Positions 37,155 to 46,509 are shown, numbered from the stretch's first letter. The stretch: 64,000 bases of DNA from Typhlomys cinereus (GCA_023101885.1 JALPQD010000054.1:372001-436000), one strand, 5' to 3'. Program-made: numbers and translations. The notes: generated from the sequence alone by a model not told the origin.

Positions 37155-37262
37155 ATTTTGAGACAGGGTCTTGTACTGTAGCACAGGCTGGCCTTGAGCT
37201 CTTCTCCTGCCCAGGTCTCACTAGTGCTGGAGCTGCAGGTGTGAGCCACCTCGCCCAGCACA
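37155..37262 (-). mobile_element. B1-like SINE
   Basis: TGAGACAGGGTCTTGTACTG, GCACAGGCTGGCCTTGAGCT and AGGTGTGAGCCACCTCGCCC. It ends about 120 bp before the TMEM138 poly(A) site. Confidence 0.7.
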
Positions 37263-37396
37263 CATGGGGCACACATGATACGCAATTGTATTGATCTGGG
37301 CTAACTGCCCCCTGGGCCAGGCAGATGCTGAGGCTGCACCCAGCATGTCTCCCCATGAAGACGCCAGCACGCCAGCACAGATGGAAGGAGAGTTCA

Positions 37397-37402
37397 TTTA
37401 TT
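37397..37402 (-). terminator. TMEM138: Poly(A) signal, TMEM138
   Basis: Plus-strand TTTATT reads AATAAA on the gene strand, directly after the minisatellite. No nearer signal was seen after the stop. Confidence 0.65.
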
Positions 37403-37451
37403 TTCTACCGATAAGTGTAAAAAGTGCCTCAGCATCAGGTCTACACATCCA

Positions 37452-37747
37452 CGGGGTCACGTCTATCTCTGTCTGCATCCTCCACAGGGTCACGCCTATC
37501 ACTGTTTGCAAACTCCACGGGGTCACGTCTTTCTCTGTTTGCATCCTCCACGGGGTCACGTCTATTACTGTTTGCATCCTCCATGGGTTGTGTCTATCTC
37601 TGTCTGCATCCTCCACGGAGTCATGTCTATTACTGTTTGCATCCTCCACGGGGTCACGTCTATCTCTGTCTGCATCCTCCACGGGGTCACGTCTATCTCT
37701 GTCTGCATCCTCCACAGGGTCACGTCTATATCTGTCTGCATCCTTCC
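37452..37747. repeat. 33-bp minisatellite in the TMEM138 3'UTR
   Basis: About nine tandem copies of a 33-bp unit beginning ACGGGGTCACGTCTATCTCT and ending TGCATCCTCC. Units vary at a few sites (CTG or TTG near the middle, CACG or CATG); one copy is 1 bp short. Two neighbouring units near 37660-37710 are identical, a sign of recent homogenisation. Confidence 0.92.
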
Positions 37748-37907
37748 GTCCCTCAAGGGTGATGCCGGGACAGCTGCTCTGGGAGGTCAGCCAGTCCAGG
37801 CTGAACCAGAAGCTCTGCAGGGAGGAGGAGTGGTCTGGAGCGGGAAGGGAGGAGGGAACAGACTGAGGTAGGAGGCTAGGGTGGCATTGTGCACTCGGGA
37901 CTATGGA

Positions 37908-38045
37908 ACCAGGTCTTCCTCTTTTTCTTACTTCGTAGCTGGCTTGGGATTCCATGAAGTAGCCCGGGCTGGTCTTGAAATGATGGCAATCCTCCTGCCT
38001 CAGAATCTCAAGTGCTGGGATTCTAAGCATGACTTTCCGTGCCTG
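37908..38045 (-). mobile_element. B1-like SINE in the TMEM138 3'UTR
   Basis: GTAGCCCGGGCTGGTCTTGA, AATCCTCCTGCCTCAGAATC and CAAGTGCTGGGATTCTAAGC. It is in sense orientation to the TMEM138 message. Confidence 0.7.
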
Positions 38046-38170
38046 GTGAGTCTTTCTTCTAGAATGCTGAACACAGCTGTCCCGAGTCTGTCCTAGGAAT
38101 CTAGCTGTTTCCTGGTGCCCCAGTGGCTTCTACAGGAAGGAAGGGTAGCCATCAGCCCGAAGACAAGCGG

Positions 38171-41100
38171 TCACCTTCGAACTTGCATGAACTCCTTACG
38201 CAGCCACAGAGAGTCCTGGTAGAAGCGGGGGTCACCCAGTCTCACAGCTGTCCGTTTGTAGAAGTAGCAGTACAGCACAGCCGCTGTGGACAGAAGCAGA
38301 GAGAAGCCTCAGGAGAGACCCGAGTGTTCCTTCACAGTAAGGACCGAGTCTAGCATCCCACGGGTCCCACTCCCCAGCAGGGACAGAAGGCAGTCTTCCC
38401 TCCTAGCCTTAGCATGGCTGTCCTAATCGCCCAGGCCAGCTGTGACGGAGCCCACACTGCCATAAACTCTTCGGGATGCAGTGAGCCCGGGCTGCGAGGG
38501 TCTTACCTAGTCTTTGGAACACAAACAGTGTTTGAAGTCCATGTGTCCAAACAAAGCTGTTCGAGTGTTTCCACCGCAATTTCTAAAGGAATAAAAAGGA
38601 AAAAATCAAGATCTGATGGGGCTCTAACATCTTAGACAGGCTTAGCTGCAACGAAACCACATGGTTGAAAATCATGCCAGCTTCCCTTCCTTTCTGTAAG
38701 CACAAGGTCTGTTTCCCAAGTTTCTATTTCTGCAAAGGGAATCTATGCTAAATGTACTGAAGTTACTAGTGCCTCTGTCAAGGACATCATCTCCTACAGG
38801 AAGGAAAGGAGTTTGGCTACTCACCTGTTCTTTTCTTTTTAATGATTCATTCATCCATCCATCCATTCATTCATTCATTCATTATGTGTGAGAGGGCACT
38901 GTGCATCCCTGTGGAGGACAAAGAGTGACTGTAGGAGTCATCCTGGATTGCTTCTACGTCTTTTTTGCTTCACTGGGATTTCCCTGGCTCCACCCACCAG
39001 GGGCCTGAAGTGTAGGCCTGAGGCCCACCATTTCCACCTGGTATTTTTACGTGGGATCTGGGATCCGAATTCTGCTCCTTTTGCTTTTGAGGCAGAGTCT
39101 TCACCCCAAGCCATCTCTCCACCCCAACACCTCTATTCTTGAGCATCTCAGGCTCAGATTCTAACAGGTTAAGCTTTGGTGAGCTTGGGGCTTAATCAGA
39201 TCAGCATTTTGAATATAAGTCAGGATGAACTCTGGCCCCAGGAGGCAGAGCACCATTAAGTGAAGCTCCCGAGACACTCACACGGAGGGTCTAGTGCTTT
39301 AGGAAAGAAGTAACTAGAGAAGCTGATTCCACTTTGTTATGTCTGTGTGCTGTGGCTCAAGCCCAGGCCTCCACGTGGTAGGCAAAGAATCCACCATTTT
39401 GCCTTTTGATGCGCTGCATCCATAGGACGTGGGAAGGCTGGGAAAGGGCTGGGACCAACGGAGCAAAAGGACAGAGCTCAGATCTCCAGATCCCATGGAA
39501 AATGTGGAGTGGATGTGGTTGCCTACAGTTCCAGCCTCAAAAAGCAGAGACTCGGAATTTCCAGAGCAAACTGGCTAATCAGACTAGCCCTATAGTTTGC
39601 TCTGGGTTTGATTAAAGACCCTGTCTCAAAAGAATAAGATGGAAGAACGATGAAGGATGATTCCTGATCTCACACTTGGGCTTCCACATTCATGTGCATC
39701 TACATGCAAGAGCACTCTCCCACATGGGCTCAAACACATGCATATATGCACACTCACACACATCCCCCATGCACATGGATAAAGAAAAAAAGTGAACATG
39801 AGAGACACAGGGGGCATCCAAAGAGATAAAGAATTAGTAGAAGAGAAGAAATCTGAAACCATGAGAAGTAGATCTGGTCTGGGATCTTTGTGGGTCACAA
39901 ACTGGTTCTTCAGTGTAAAGATGAGGATGCCACAGGGGTGTGACACAAGTGGGCCTCTTGCCTAGTCACCTCCAGAAGTAGCCACTGCCTGTAACACTAA
40001 CTGCAGGACACTGATACTCAAGCATACCCTCTCTACCTACCCACACACAGCTGATGACAAAAGTCTCGGCTTTCCGTCTGAGCCCTGAAAGGCCCATGTG
40101 GGGCAAAAGTAAACTGAATGCTACAGAAAAGTCCCTGGACTCTCAGGCAAGGCTGTTCTTCAGTACAGAAGGTTGGACCAAACTGCCTTATGATACCTTC
40201 ACCTGGCTGGTATCCATCCCAGGGGTACTTTCATTCCACATACCTTACACCAACGACTGAATCCAGCAAAACAAAAGAAAAACGGAGTTCCTAGAGGAAG
40301 GGGTTTGTAGTTCACTATGGGTTTGTTGGCTTGTTTGTTGGTAGCTCTGGCATCAAACTCAGGGCACTGAAGTTACTAGTAAACACCCTACCACTGAGCT
40401 ACATCTCTAGCTCCTAGTCATTTTGTTTCTTACATATATATTTTGTTTTTGTTTTTTTTTTAATGTGGGACCTGGGATCCGAACTCAGAACCTTCTGCTT
40501 GTGAGACAGAGTCACAACCCCTGAGCCATCTCTCCAGGCCCCTCTTACATATATATTTTATGTATCTTTTAGATATATATACACATTTTGTGTGTGTCTG
40601 TGCGTGTGCGTGTGCGTGCACGCATGCGCACTAGAGGACGCTTGAGTGTGTGTCCTCTGTGGAGGATCAAGGGTGACACTGGAAATCATTCTGGATTGCT
40701 CTACCTCCTTTTTGCTTTGCTCTGAAATTTCCCAGGCTCTGCCTTCCAGGTCTGGAAGTGCGGGCTGCCATCATTCCTTCTGCCTGGTGTTTTTATGTGG
40801 GATCTGGGATCTGAACTCAGGTCTTTCTGCTTGTGAGGCAAATGTTTTAACCTCTGAACTATGTCTCCAGCCCCTCTTTTCCATATTTTAAAAATATTTT
40901 TGTATACATATATGATATGTGTGTATATTTGTATATGAGGGCATGCGTAAGCTATGCCGCATGTGTGGAATTCAGATGACAGTCTCGGGTGCCAGTCCTT
41001 GTTCGAGGCAGGGTTTCTCTTATTTGCTGCTGCACTGCAATTCCAGACTAGCTGGCCCTGAGCTTCAGGGAGATTCTCCTGTCCTCCCTCTCGTATCGCC

Positions 41101-41242
41101 ATAGTAGTGCCAGGAATATAGGCACTCGCTTACTCCTGGCTTTTTTACATGAGTTCTGGGGGATCTGAATAAACATCATTAAGGCCTGACGGCACGTGCT
41201 TGTGCCCACTGAGTCACCTTCTCAGCCCTCTTTTTAGTCTCT

Positions 41243-41321
<79 letters not shown>

Positions 41322-42068
41322 GTCTCTCTCCTTTCTTCTTTTTTTTTTTGATATCAAGGTTAGTGAGCTCAGGGTTTAATCAGATCAACAGCTCAAGTTC
41401 AAAACCCCCACCTCTCATAAACCCCAGATCAGATCCAGTTCTTAAGTTTCACCAATATTTCCATCTCTGTAAGCCACCCCAAATGTCTCTCGTATGCTCA
41501 TTTTACTGGACTGCATTAATGTCTCAAGATTCAGGGCTAGGGATATAACTCAGTGTGGCCTGCCTTGCAGTTACTATGAACACCATGCTGAACTTGAATT
41601 TGTGATGATCTATCTGCCATGGTTTCCAAAGAGCTGAGATTACAAGTATGTGCCAACGTGCATGACTCTTGTGTCTGATTGATTTTGAGGGTGGCCTGAC
41701 ACGTGTGATGTAGCCCAAGGTGGCCTCAAATTTGTGGAAATTGTTCTGCCTTAGCCTTCTGGTGCTGTACTGGGTGCGTAAGTATTACCCATATCACCCG
41801 ACTACTTCTAGTTCCTTAAAGATCAGATAATTTAGGGCTGGAGAGATGGCTCAGGAGCTAAGACTCTGCCTCGAAAGCAGAAAATACTGAGTTTGGATTC
41901 CAGGTCTCACGTAAAAAACATCAGGCAGAAACAGTGGTGGCCTGCACTTCCAAACCTGGTGGGTGGAGCCTAGGAAATCCCAGAGTTAAGTAAAAAAAGA
42001 GGTAAAAGCAATCCATGATGATTCCTGAAATCACCTTTGGTCCTCCACAGGGACACAGTGTCCCTTTA

Positions 42069-42115
<47 letters not shown>

Positions 42116-43018
42116 AAATAAAGTATTTTTTAAAAAAAGATCAGAGAGGGCTGGAGAAGTGGCTCAGGGGTTAAGCCTCTGCCTTGCAGGCGGAAGGTCC
42201 TGAGTTCGGATCCTAGACCCCACGTATAGACACCGGGTGGAAGCGGGGGTGGCCTGCATTTCTGGTCCTGGTAGGGCGGAGCCTGTGAATCCCAGGGCAG
42301 AGTAAACAAGGAGGTGGAGGAGGTTCATGGTGGTTCCCGAATTTGCCTGTGGTTCTACATACACACACATACATACACACACGCACACGCACACACATAC
42401 ATATACATACATACATACACACATGTGCGCAAGCACAATTGAATAAATAAAATAAATAAATAAAAAGTAAATAAAAAAAAGATCAGAGAATGCCGAGTTT
42501 AATGCTTACCATGACCCAGACATGAAAGGAGATGCTGAGGGCTAAGTACACAGCTGTCAGAATGATGGTCCCCTTGAACTTATGGAAGAGGAGGCTGACC
42601 AGGCCAGCCTGGAAGACGAAGGTATTGAAGAACATGAGGAAAATGATGATAATGTTGAAGAGAATCGCAATATCCTGGATGCTGTAGACACAAAGCAAAG
42701 TAGAGACAAACAGAGGCTTGTGTGAGGACCCCACTGGTGTCCTTCCTTGTGACCTGGTCACTCCGATCTCCCAGACAATACAGACTAAACGTGTAGCTAA
42801 AATGACCCACGGAGTTGCAATCCACAGACAAGGTTTTCCAGTTCTCATGTTCATTTTTTTTGGTGCATGGTGCTGTGGATTGAACCTAGGATCCTGTCTG
42901 TACTAAGCAAGAACTCTACTACTGAGCTACACCCCCAAACCCTAACTCATCTACTAACAACTTTAAGATGCTAAACTTTTTTTTTAAATTTTTTTAAATT
43001 TATTCAATTGTGCGTGTA

Positions 43019-43056
<38 letters not shown>

Positions 43057-43767
43057 ACCACGGACGAATTCAGGAACCACCATGGCCGCCTCCACCTCCT
43101 TGTTTACTCTGCCCAGGGATTCACAGGCTCTGCCCTACCAGGACCAGAAACGCAGGCCGCCCCCGCTTCCACCCGGTGTCTATACATGGGCCTAGGATCA
43201 GAACTCGGGACCTTCCGCCTGCAAGGCAGAGGCTTAACCCCTGAGCTACCTCTCCAGCCCTAAGATGCTAAACTTTTGACTGGAGAGAGGGCTTAGGGGT
43301 TAAGACTCTGCCTCACAAGCAGAAGGTCCTGAGTTTGGATCCCAGGTCCCATGTAAAAAACACCTGGCAGAAACGGTGGTGGCCTGTACTTCCAATCCTG
43401 GTGGTGGAGCCTGGGAAATCCCAGTGTGAAGTAAAAAAGAGGTAAAAGCAATCCAGGATGATTCCTGAAGTCACCCTTGGTCCTCTGGAGGTACACACAG
43501 TGCCCTCTGACACAAACATGCACACACACAAAATAAATAAATAAATGAAGGAAAAAAACAAAACAAAACAAAACACCCTAACTGTTAGCTCCACAGAACT
43601 CTCTGGGTTCAGCTTTTCCAGCCTTTCCTCCAGACTCACATGAAGAGCACTAGCTGGATGACGGCCGTGGTTCGGAATAGCTCAGAGAAGGAGTTGACGA
43701 ACAGGTCATAGGACAGCAGCAGGAACTGCAGGGAGAGCACCAGGCTGTAGTTACTGGTCTGGAGCAT
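38171..43767 (-). CDS. TMEM138: TMEM138, tetraspan ciliary protein
   Basis: Four coding exons on the minus strand: 43767-43640, 42681-42510, 38582-38507 and 38283-38171. Together they make 489 nt, or 162 residues plus TGA, the known family length. The protein starts [15 protein letters not shown] and ends KEFMQVRR. Four hydrophobic stretches are visible, including [32 protein letters not shown] and [17 protein letters not shown]. The start was chosen by homology; another ATG lies directly upstream (43770-43768), and the frame stays open into the 5' exon. TMEM138 acts in ciliary transition-zone and vesicle traffic with TMEM216 and CEP290 partners; human mutations cause Joubert syndrome 16. Residue 101 is Lys (AAATTGCGG, KLRW) where I recall Asn in human. 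Confidence 0.97.
38841..39124 (-). mobile_element. (CA)n-family SINE beside (CATT)n
   Basis: (ATTC)n at 38850-38883, then GAGGGCACTGTGCATCCCTG and an end at CCATCTCTCCACCCC. The usual (TG)n is replaced by the tetranucleotide. Confidence 0.8.
39350..39775 (+). mobile_element. B4-like SINE, with an ID-like remnant on the minus strand before it
   Basis: 39460-39775 shows AGAGCTCAGATCTCCAGATC, GGATGTGGTTGCCTACAGTT, AGACCCTGTCTCAAAAGAAT and a CA/TG-rich tail. 39350-39400 resembles a reversed ID head. Confidence 0.55.
40340..40416 (-). mobile_element. ID-like SINE remnant
   Basis: TGGCATCAAACTCAGGGCAC and CCACTGAGCTACATCTCTAG. Confidence 0.5.
40445..40542 (-). mobile_element. Short poly(A)-ended tRNA-like SINE with perfect target duplication
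   Basis: Poly-T, AATGTGGGACCTGGGATCC and a head ending GAGCCATCTCTCCAGGCC. A perfect 17-bp TCTTACATATATATTTT flanks it at 40428-40444 and 40543-40559. Confidence 0.92.
40590..40875 (-). mobile_element. (CA)n-tailed SINE
   Basis: GTGTGTCCTCTGTGGAGGAT, CTGGAAATCATTCTGGATTG and an end at CTATGTCTCCAGCCCC. Confidence 0.82.
40915..41228 (-). mobile_element. B4-like SINE
   Basis: ATGTGTGGAATTCAGATGAC, AGGCAGGGTTTCTCTTATTT and an end at GAGTCACCTTCTCAGCCC. Confidence 0.5.
41240..41330. repeat. (TTTC)n microsatellite
   Basis: About 20 near-perfect TTTC units forming a pure pyrimidine tract, ending in TCTCTC. It lies in the large TMEM138 intron. Confidence 0.95.
41834..42135 (+). mobile_element. 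(CA)n-tailed SINE
   Basis: GGGCTGGAGAGATGGCTCAG head, GAGTTTGGATTCCAG box B, (CA)n at 42071-42110 and an AAATAAATAAAG tail. AAAGATCAGA lies on both sides. Confidence 0.9.
42148..42477 (+). mobile_element. (CA)n-tailed SINE close to a splice site
   Basis: GGGCTGGAGAAGTGGCTCAG head, GAGTTCGGATCCTAG box B, a CA/CATA-rich tail and CAATTGAATAAATAAAAT. A third AAAGATCAGA follows at 42478-42487, 22 bp from the TMEM138 exon end at 42510. Confidence 0.9.
42858..42946 (-). mobile_element. ID-like SINE remnant
   Basis: TGGATTGAACCTAGGATCCT and CTACTACTGAGCTACACCCC. Confidence 0.55.
42981..43260 (-). mobile_element. (CA)n-tailed SINE with perfect target duplication
   Basis: TAAGATGCTAAACTTTT at 42964-42980 and 43261-43277 flanks it. 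It ends GAGCTACCTCTCCAGCCC. Confidence 0.92.
43278..43580 (+). mobile_element. (CA)n-tailed SINE, head to head with the previous copy
   Basis: GACTGGAGAGAGGGCTTAGG head, GAGTTTGGATCCCAG box B and an A-rich AAATAAATAAAT / AAACAAAAC tail. Confidence 0.9.
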
Positions 43768-43810
43768 CATCTGTCTGCTTTCCTGGGCTCCCAAGAGCAC
43801 ATTCCACAGT
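43768..43810 (-). other. TMEM138: 5' part of TMEM138 exon 2
   Basis: An acceptor (CTGTTTTTTTCAG) ends at 43811 on the minus strand, so the exon begins at 43810. The 43 bases before the annotated ATG hold no stop in the TMEM138 frame ([15 protein letters not shown]). Confidence 0.75.
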
Positions 43811-43947
43811 CTGAAAAAAACAGCTTCTGTCTTTCTGCCCAGAACTTGAAGAGAAGTGTCTAGTTCTCCTGGATCAGCTGTTTCTCTGGCTCTGAGGCAA
43901 GGACCTGTTGGTGAGGAGAGGTGGAGAGGCAAGGTAAGAAATCTATT

Positions 43948-44216
43948 AGTAGGGCTGGAAGATGGCCCAGGGGATAAAATTCTGCCTCCCAAGCAGAAGG
44001 TCCTGAGTTCGGATCCGAGGTCCCATGTAAAAAATATTAGATGAAAACAACAGTGGCCTAGTGGGCCAAGCCTAGGAAATCACAGAGGGAAGCAAAAAAG
44101 AAGGTAGAAGCAATCCAGGATGATTCCTGAAGTCACCCTTGATCCTCCACAGGGGATATACAGGGTCCCCTGATATACGCACACATACAAAAAAAAAAAA
44201 AAGTTTTTTTTAAAAA
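43948..44216 (+). mobile_element. (CA)n-family SINE in TMEM138 intron 1
   Basis: GGGCTGGAAGATGGCCCAGG head and GAGTTCGGATCCGAG box B, with an A-rich tail. AAGAAATCTATT is found on both sides. Confidence 0.88.
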
Positions 44217-44228
44217 AAGAAATCTATT

Positions 44229-44756
44229 CTCTATATCAACTACCTGGAACTAGGCCAGCCTAATCTCTTCCCATCCAGAAGCTCAGGGAAATTTGCGGAA
44301 GAGGGGGTGGTAAGATTTTTAAGAGCACAAGGATGGGAGTAACAATGATATGCAAGATACTCCACACAAGTTAGGGCCGAAGCAATCATAATTGGACTTT
44401 GCATGCTCTGCGCAATGTCCAACACACTACTGACCCCTCAAATTCTAGCATTTGCTAAAGGCACTAAGATCCTTGGAGGCAAGGGATTGACAGCCACAGT
44501 AGTGTTCCTGTGCTTAAGGGGAACACAGGAAAGGGTTCTGGGAAATGCCACTGGGTCCTTGCACCTCATCGGAGAGGAGGGCCCAGAGGAGAGTCTGGCA
44601 TGCACATTAAAGGATGCTCCGGGGATGAAATGGGGAGGCACTGGGGATGGAGAGAGAGGGGGGAGGGAAGGGGGGCATAGGGCGGTGGGAGGTTGGAGGG
44701 AGGGAGGGGACTGGTGTACCTGTTAAAGTTGTATGAGTAGAAATAAAAAAAAAAAA
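44229..44756 (+). mobile_element. 5'-truncated L1 (3'UTR) with poly(A) and target duplication
   Basis: CAGAAGCTCAGGGAAATTTG, a G-rich purine tract at 44636-44712, then GAAATA and poly(A). AAGAAATCTATT flanks it at 44217-44228 and 44757-44768. Confidence 0.7.
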
Positions 44757-46153
44757 AAGAAATCTATTAAACATTTATTGAGTGCCTGCATACGATTGCC
44801 ATTCTGGATCCGTAGTCCAGGACACATTAGTGAAAGAACAAGAGCCTCCCCCAAAAAACAACTAAAACTTTTCATACTTGTAATCCTATTACATGGGAAG
44901 CCAAAGCACAAAGAACACACGTTTGAAGTCATGAGACCAAGACCCTGTCTCAAACCAAAACCCCAACCTGCCACTCCTTCTAGGACTATCAACATCAGAC
45001 CTTTCTCTGCTCATGCTACGAAGTCCACACCGATCAGTTCTTGATCCTTCTGCCTTAGTTTTTTAGTGCCTGAAATGACTAAAGGGTACCATCATAACCG
45101 GCAAATGCACAGCTCTTTCTAAACAAGAATATCTAGGATTTTACACAGAAGACTGATGCTTGGTCACGTGGCAGCGGCAGCAACCACTGCAGTAAACCCT
45201 ACGTATCACTTGCAATGTGTTAGGAACTGTTCTCATCATTGACATTATTTACATTTTATAGTAACTACCTGGGTAGCGCATACGTCCTTACTTTCTCCTG
45301 CTTTAGAGTTGAGAAACCGAGGCTGGGAGAGGTCAAAAGAGTTTGTCCAGGGTCCCATAGCTGGTAAGTGGCAAAGCTGAGATTCTGACCCAGGCAGTTA
45401 AGATTCTATTATAAAGTAATCATGTGCAAGCTGTCTCTGACATCCCAGATACACTGATATGACACGGATGGGGAAAATGTTCCCTTAGAAGTGTGAAATG
45501 GCACAGACAGGAAGAGCTGAGGGGGGACATGGTGCTCTGCAAAAACCTTTCTGCAAAGGTTGTGGCTTTAACGCCTAAAGGAACCGTATGCATAGCCTTA
45601 GTCAATCCCAGAACTACCTTGAAAAGTATAGTCATTTCAGCGCGTATAAAATACCTCCTGAGGGATGTCCCACCTTATGGGATGGATGGACGAAGGCTGC
45701 TCCCCTGGCCGGGCTTTCTCATTCATTGAATGATAATGAGGCCGCCTCTAGGTACCAGCAGCAAGTTCATCCTGTGGACCAAGAGGATTTCCTTTAATTT
45801 TTGCAACAACCCTGCAGTATTGGGGAAGAATTACCCTGCCGACGCAAGGACCCCCGGTTAGAATTCAGGTGATTCCCTCTGGGTGGCAAGGGAGCAAGGC
45901 CACGATTTCTCATGAACCCCACTTCGCAGATGGAAGGGGGCTGATCATCCTCTCCGGTGCAGGGCGAGGAGAAGCGGGGTTCTCCACGGATCCCTCCCTC
46001 CCCCCACTCCGCCATCTCTTTGTCCCCAGGACAATCGGCCTCCCCCTTCCCAACCCGCTTAACGAACGGGGCTGGCTTGGCCAAAAAAAGCCCACCCCAA
46101 ACCCTCAGCCACAAGACTTCTGACTGCTGCTACTTCTCATCTTCCACGCTCAC

Positions 46154-46190
46154 CTTAACGAGCCAACGTCGGTTGTCATGGGGACACGGG
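46154..46190 (-). other. TMEM138: TMEM138 first exon (5'UTR), approximate start
   Basis: On the minus strand the sequence GGCTCGTTAAG ends at 46154, followed by GTGAGCG, a strong donor, inside the CpG island. Splicing to 43810 gives the TMEM138 leader. The 5' end is not visible; 46190 is a guess. Confidence 0.55.
46172..46185 (-). promoter_or_regulatory. TMEM138: RFX-type X-box at TMEM138
   Basis: On the minus strand GTCCCCATGACAAC fits GTHNYYATRRNAAC at every position. It differs from the TMEM216 X-box only in the GAC/GGA triplet after GTCCCCAT. It lies 18 bp upstream of the first-exon donor. Confidence 0.6.
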
Positions 46191-46478
46191 CCCGGCATCC
46201 GGAAGCCAGTTTCAAATTCCGGAAGTGAGTGGCGGGGCGCCGCTCGGGTGCTCCCCGTCCTGCGTTCCCGCTCGGCTCGGCCGCCATGTTTGCTTGGGCC
46301 TCGGTTTTCCTGGGTTCCCCTTGCTTGAGGCCGCGCTCCGAGGCCCCCGACCCCGGGACGAGGGGCGGAGGGGAAGGAACCCGGGCCGTAGACCCTTCGT
46401 ACGCCGGCGGCCGGCGAGATCCGGACCCCGGGACTCCATTTCCCAGGAGGCCTCGCGCGCCGCCGGAAGTGCCTCGAT

Positions 46479-46486
46479 TATATAAA
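46479..46486 (+). promoter_or_regulatory. CYB561A3: TATA box, probable CYB561A3 promoter
   Basis: TATATAAA stands in otherwise GC-rich DNA, about 10 bp after a CCGGAAGT. A start near 46510 would follow. A CTCF-like sequence, CTGGCAGAGGGCGCTG on the minus strand, covers 46495-46510. Confidence 0.5.
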
Positions 46487-46509
46487 TACCCAGGCAGCGC
46501 CCTCTGCCA

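Larger units (their letters stand above)
22101..37384. other. Intergenic spacer between TMEM216 and TMEM138
   Basis: No conserved coding exon is recognised. About half of the DNA is repeats, listed separately. The remainder (for example 22100-23550, 26260-27000, 31800-33450, 33760-34600, 35580-36440, 36530-37140) is unrecognised single-copy sequence. In human this interval is reported to carry regulatory DNA shared by the two genes. Confidence 0.7.
37385..38170 (-). other. TMEM138: TMEM138 3'UTR
   Basis: It runs from the TGA (38173-38171) to an AATAAA on the minus strand at 37402-37397. It contains a sense B1-like SINE (about 37908-38045) and a 33-bp minisatellite (37452-37747). Confidence 0.75.

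Noticed and set aside
37452..37747. CRISPR-like regular repeat
   Set aside because: Units are directly tandem with no unique spacers, in a mammalian 3'UTR. It is a minisatellite.
37398..38030. 210-codon open frame on the TMEM138 strand through the minisatellite
   Set aside because: It lies in the 3'UTR. The frame is open only because the repeat unit (33 bp) is a multiple of three, and it begins inside a B1-like SINE. No known protein resembles it.
42213..43263. Many open frames reading VCVCVC or HTHTHT
   Set aside because: They are translations of (TG)n or (CA)n tails of SINEs, found at more than a dozen places in the window.
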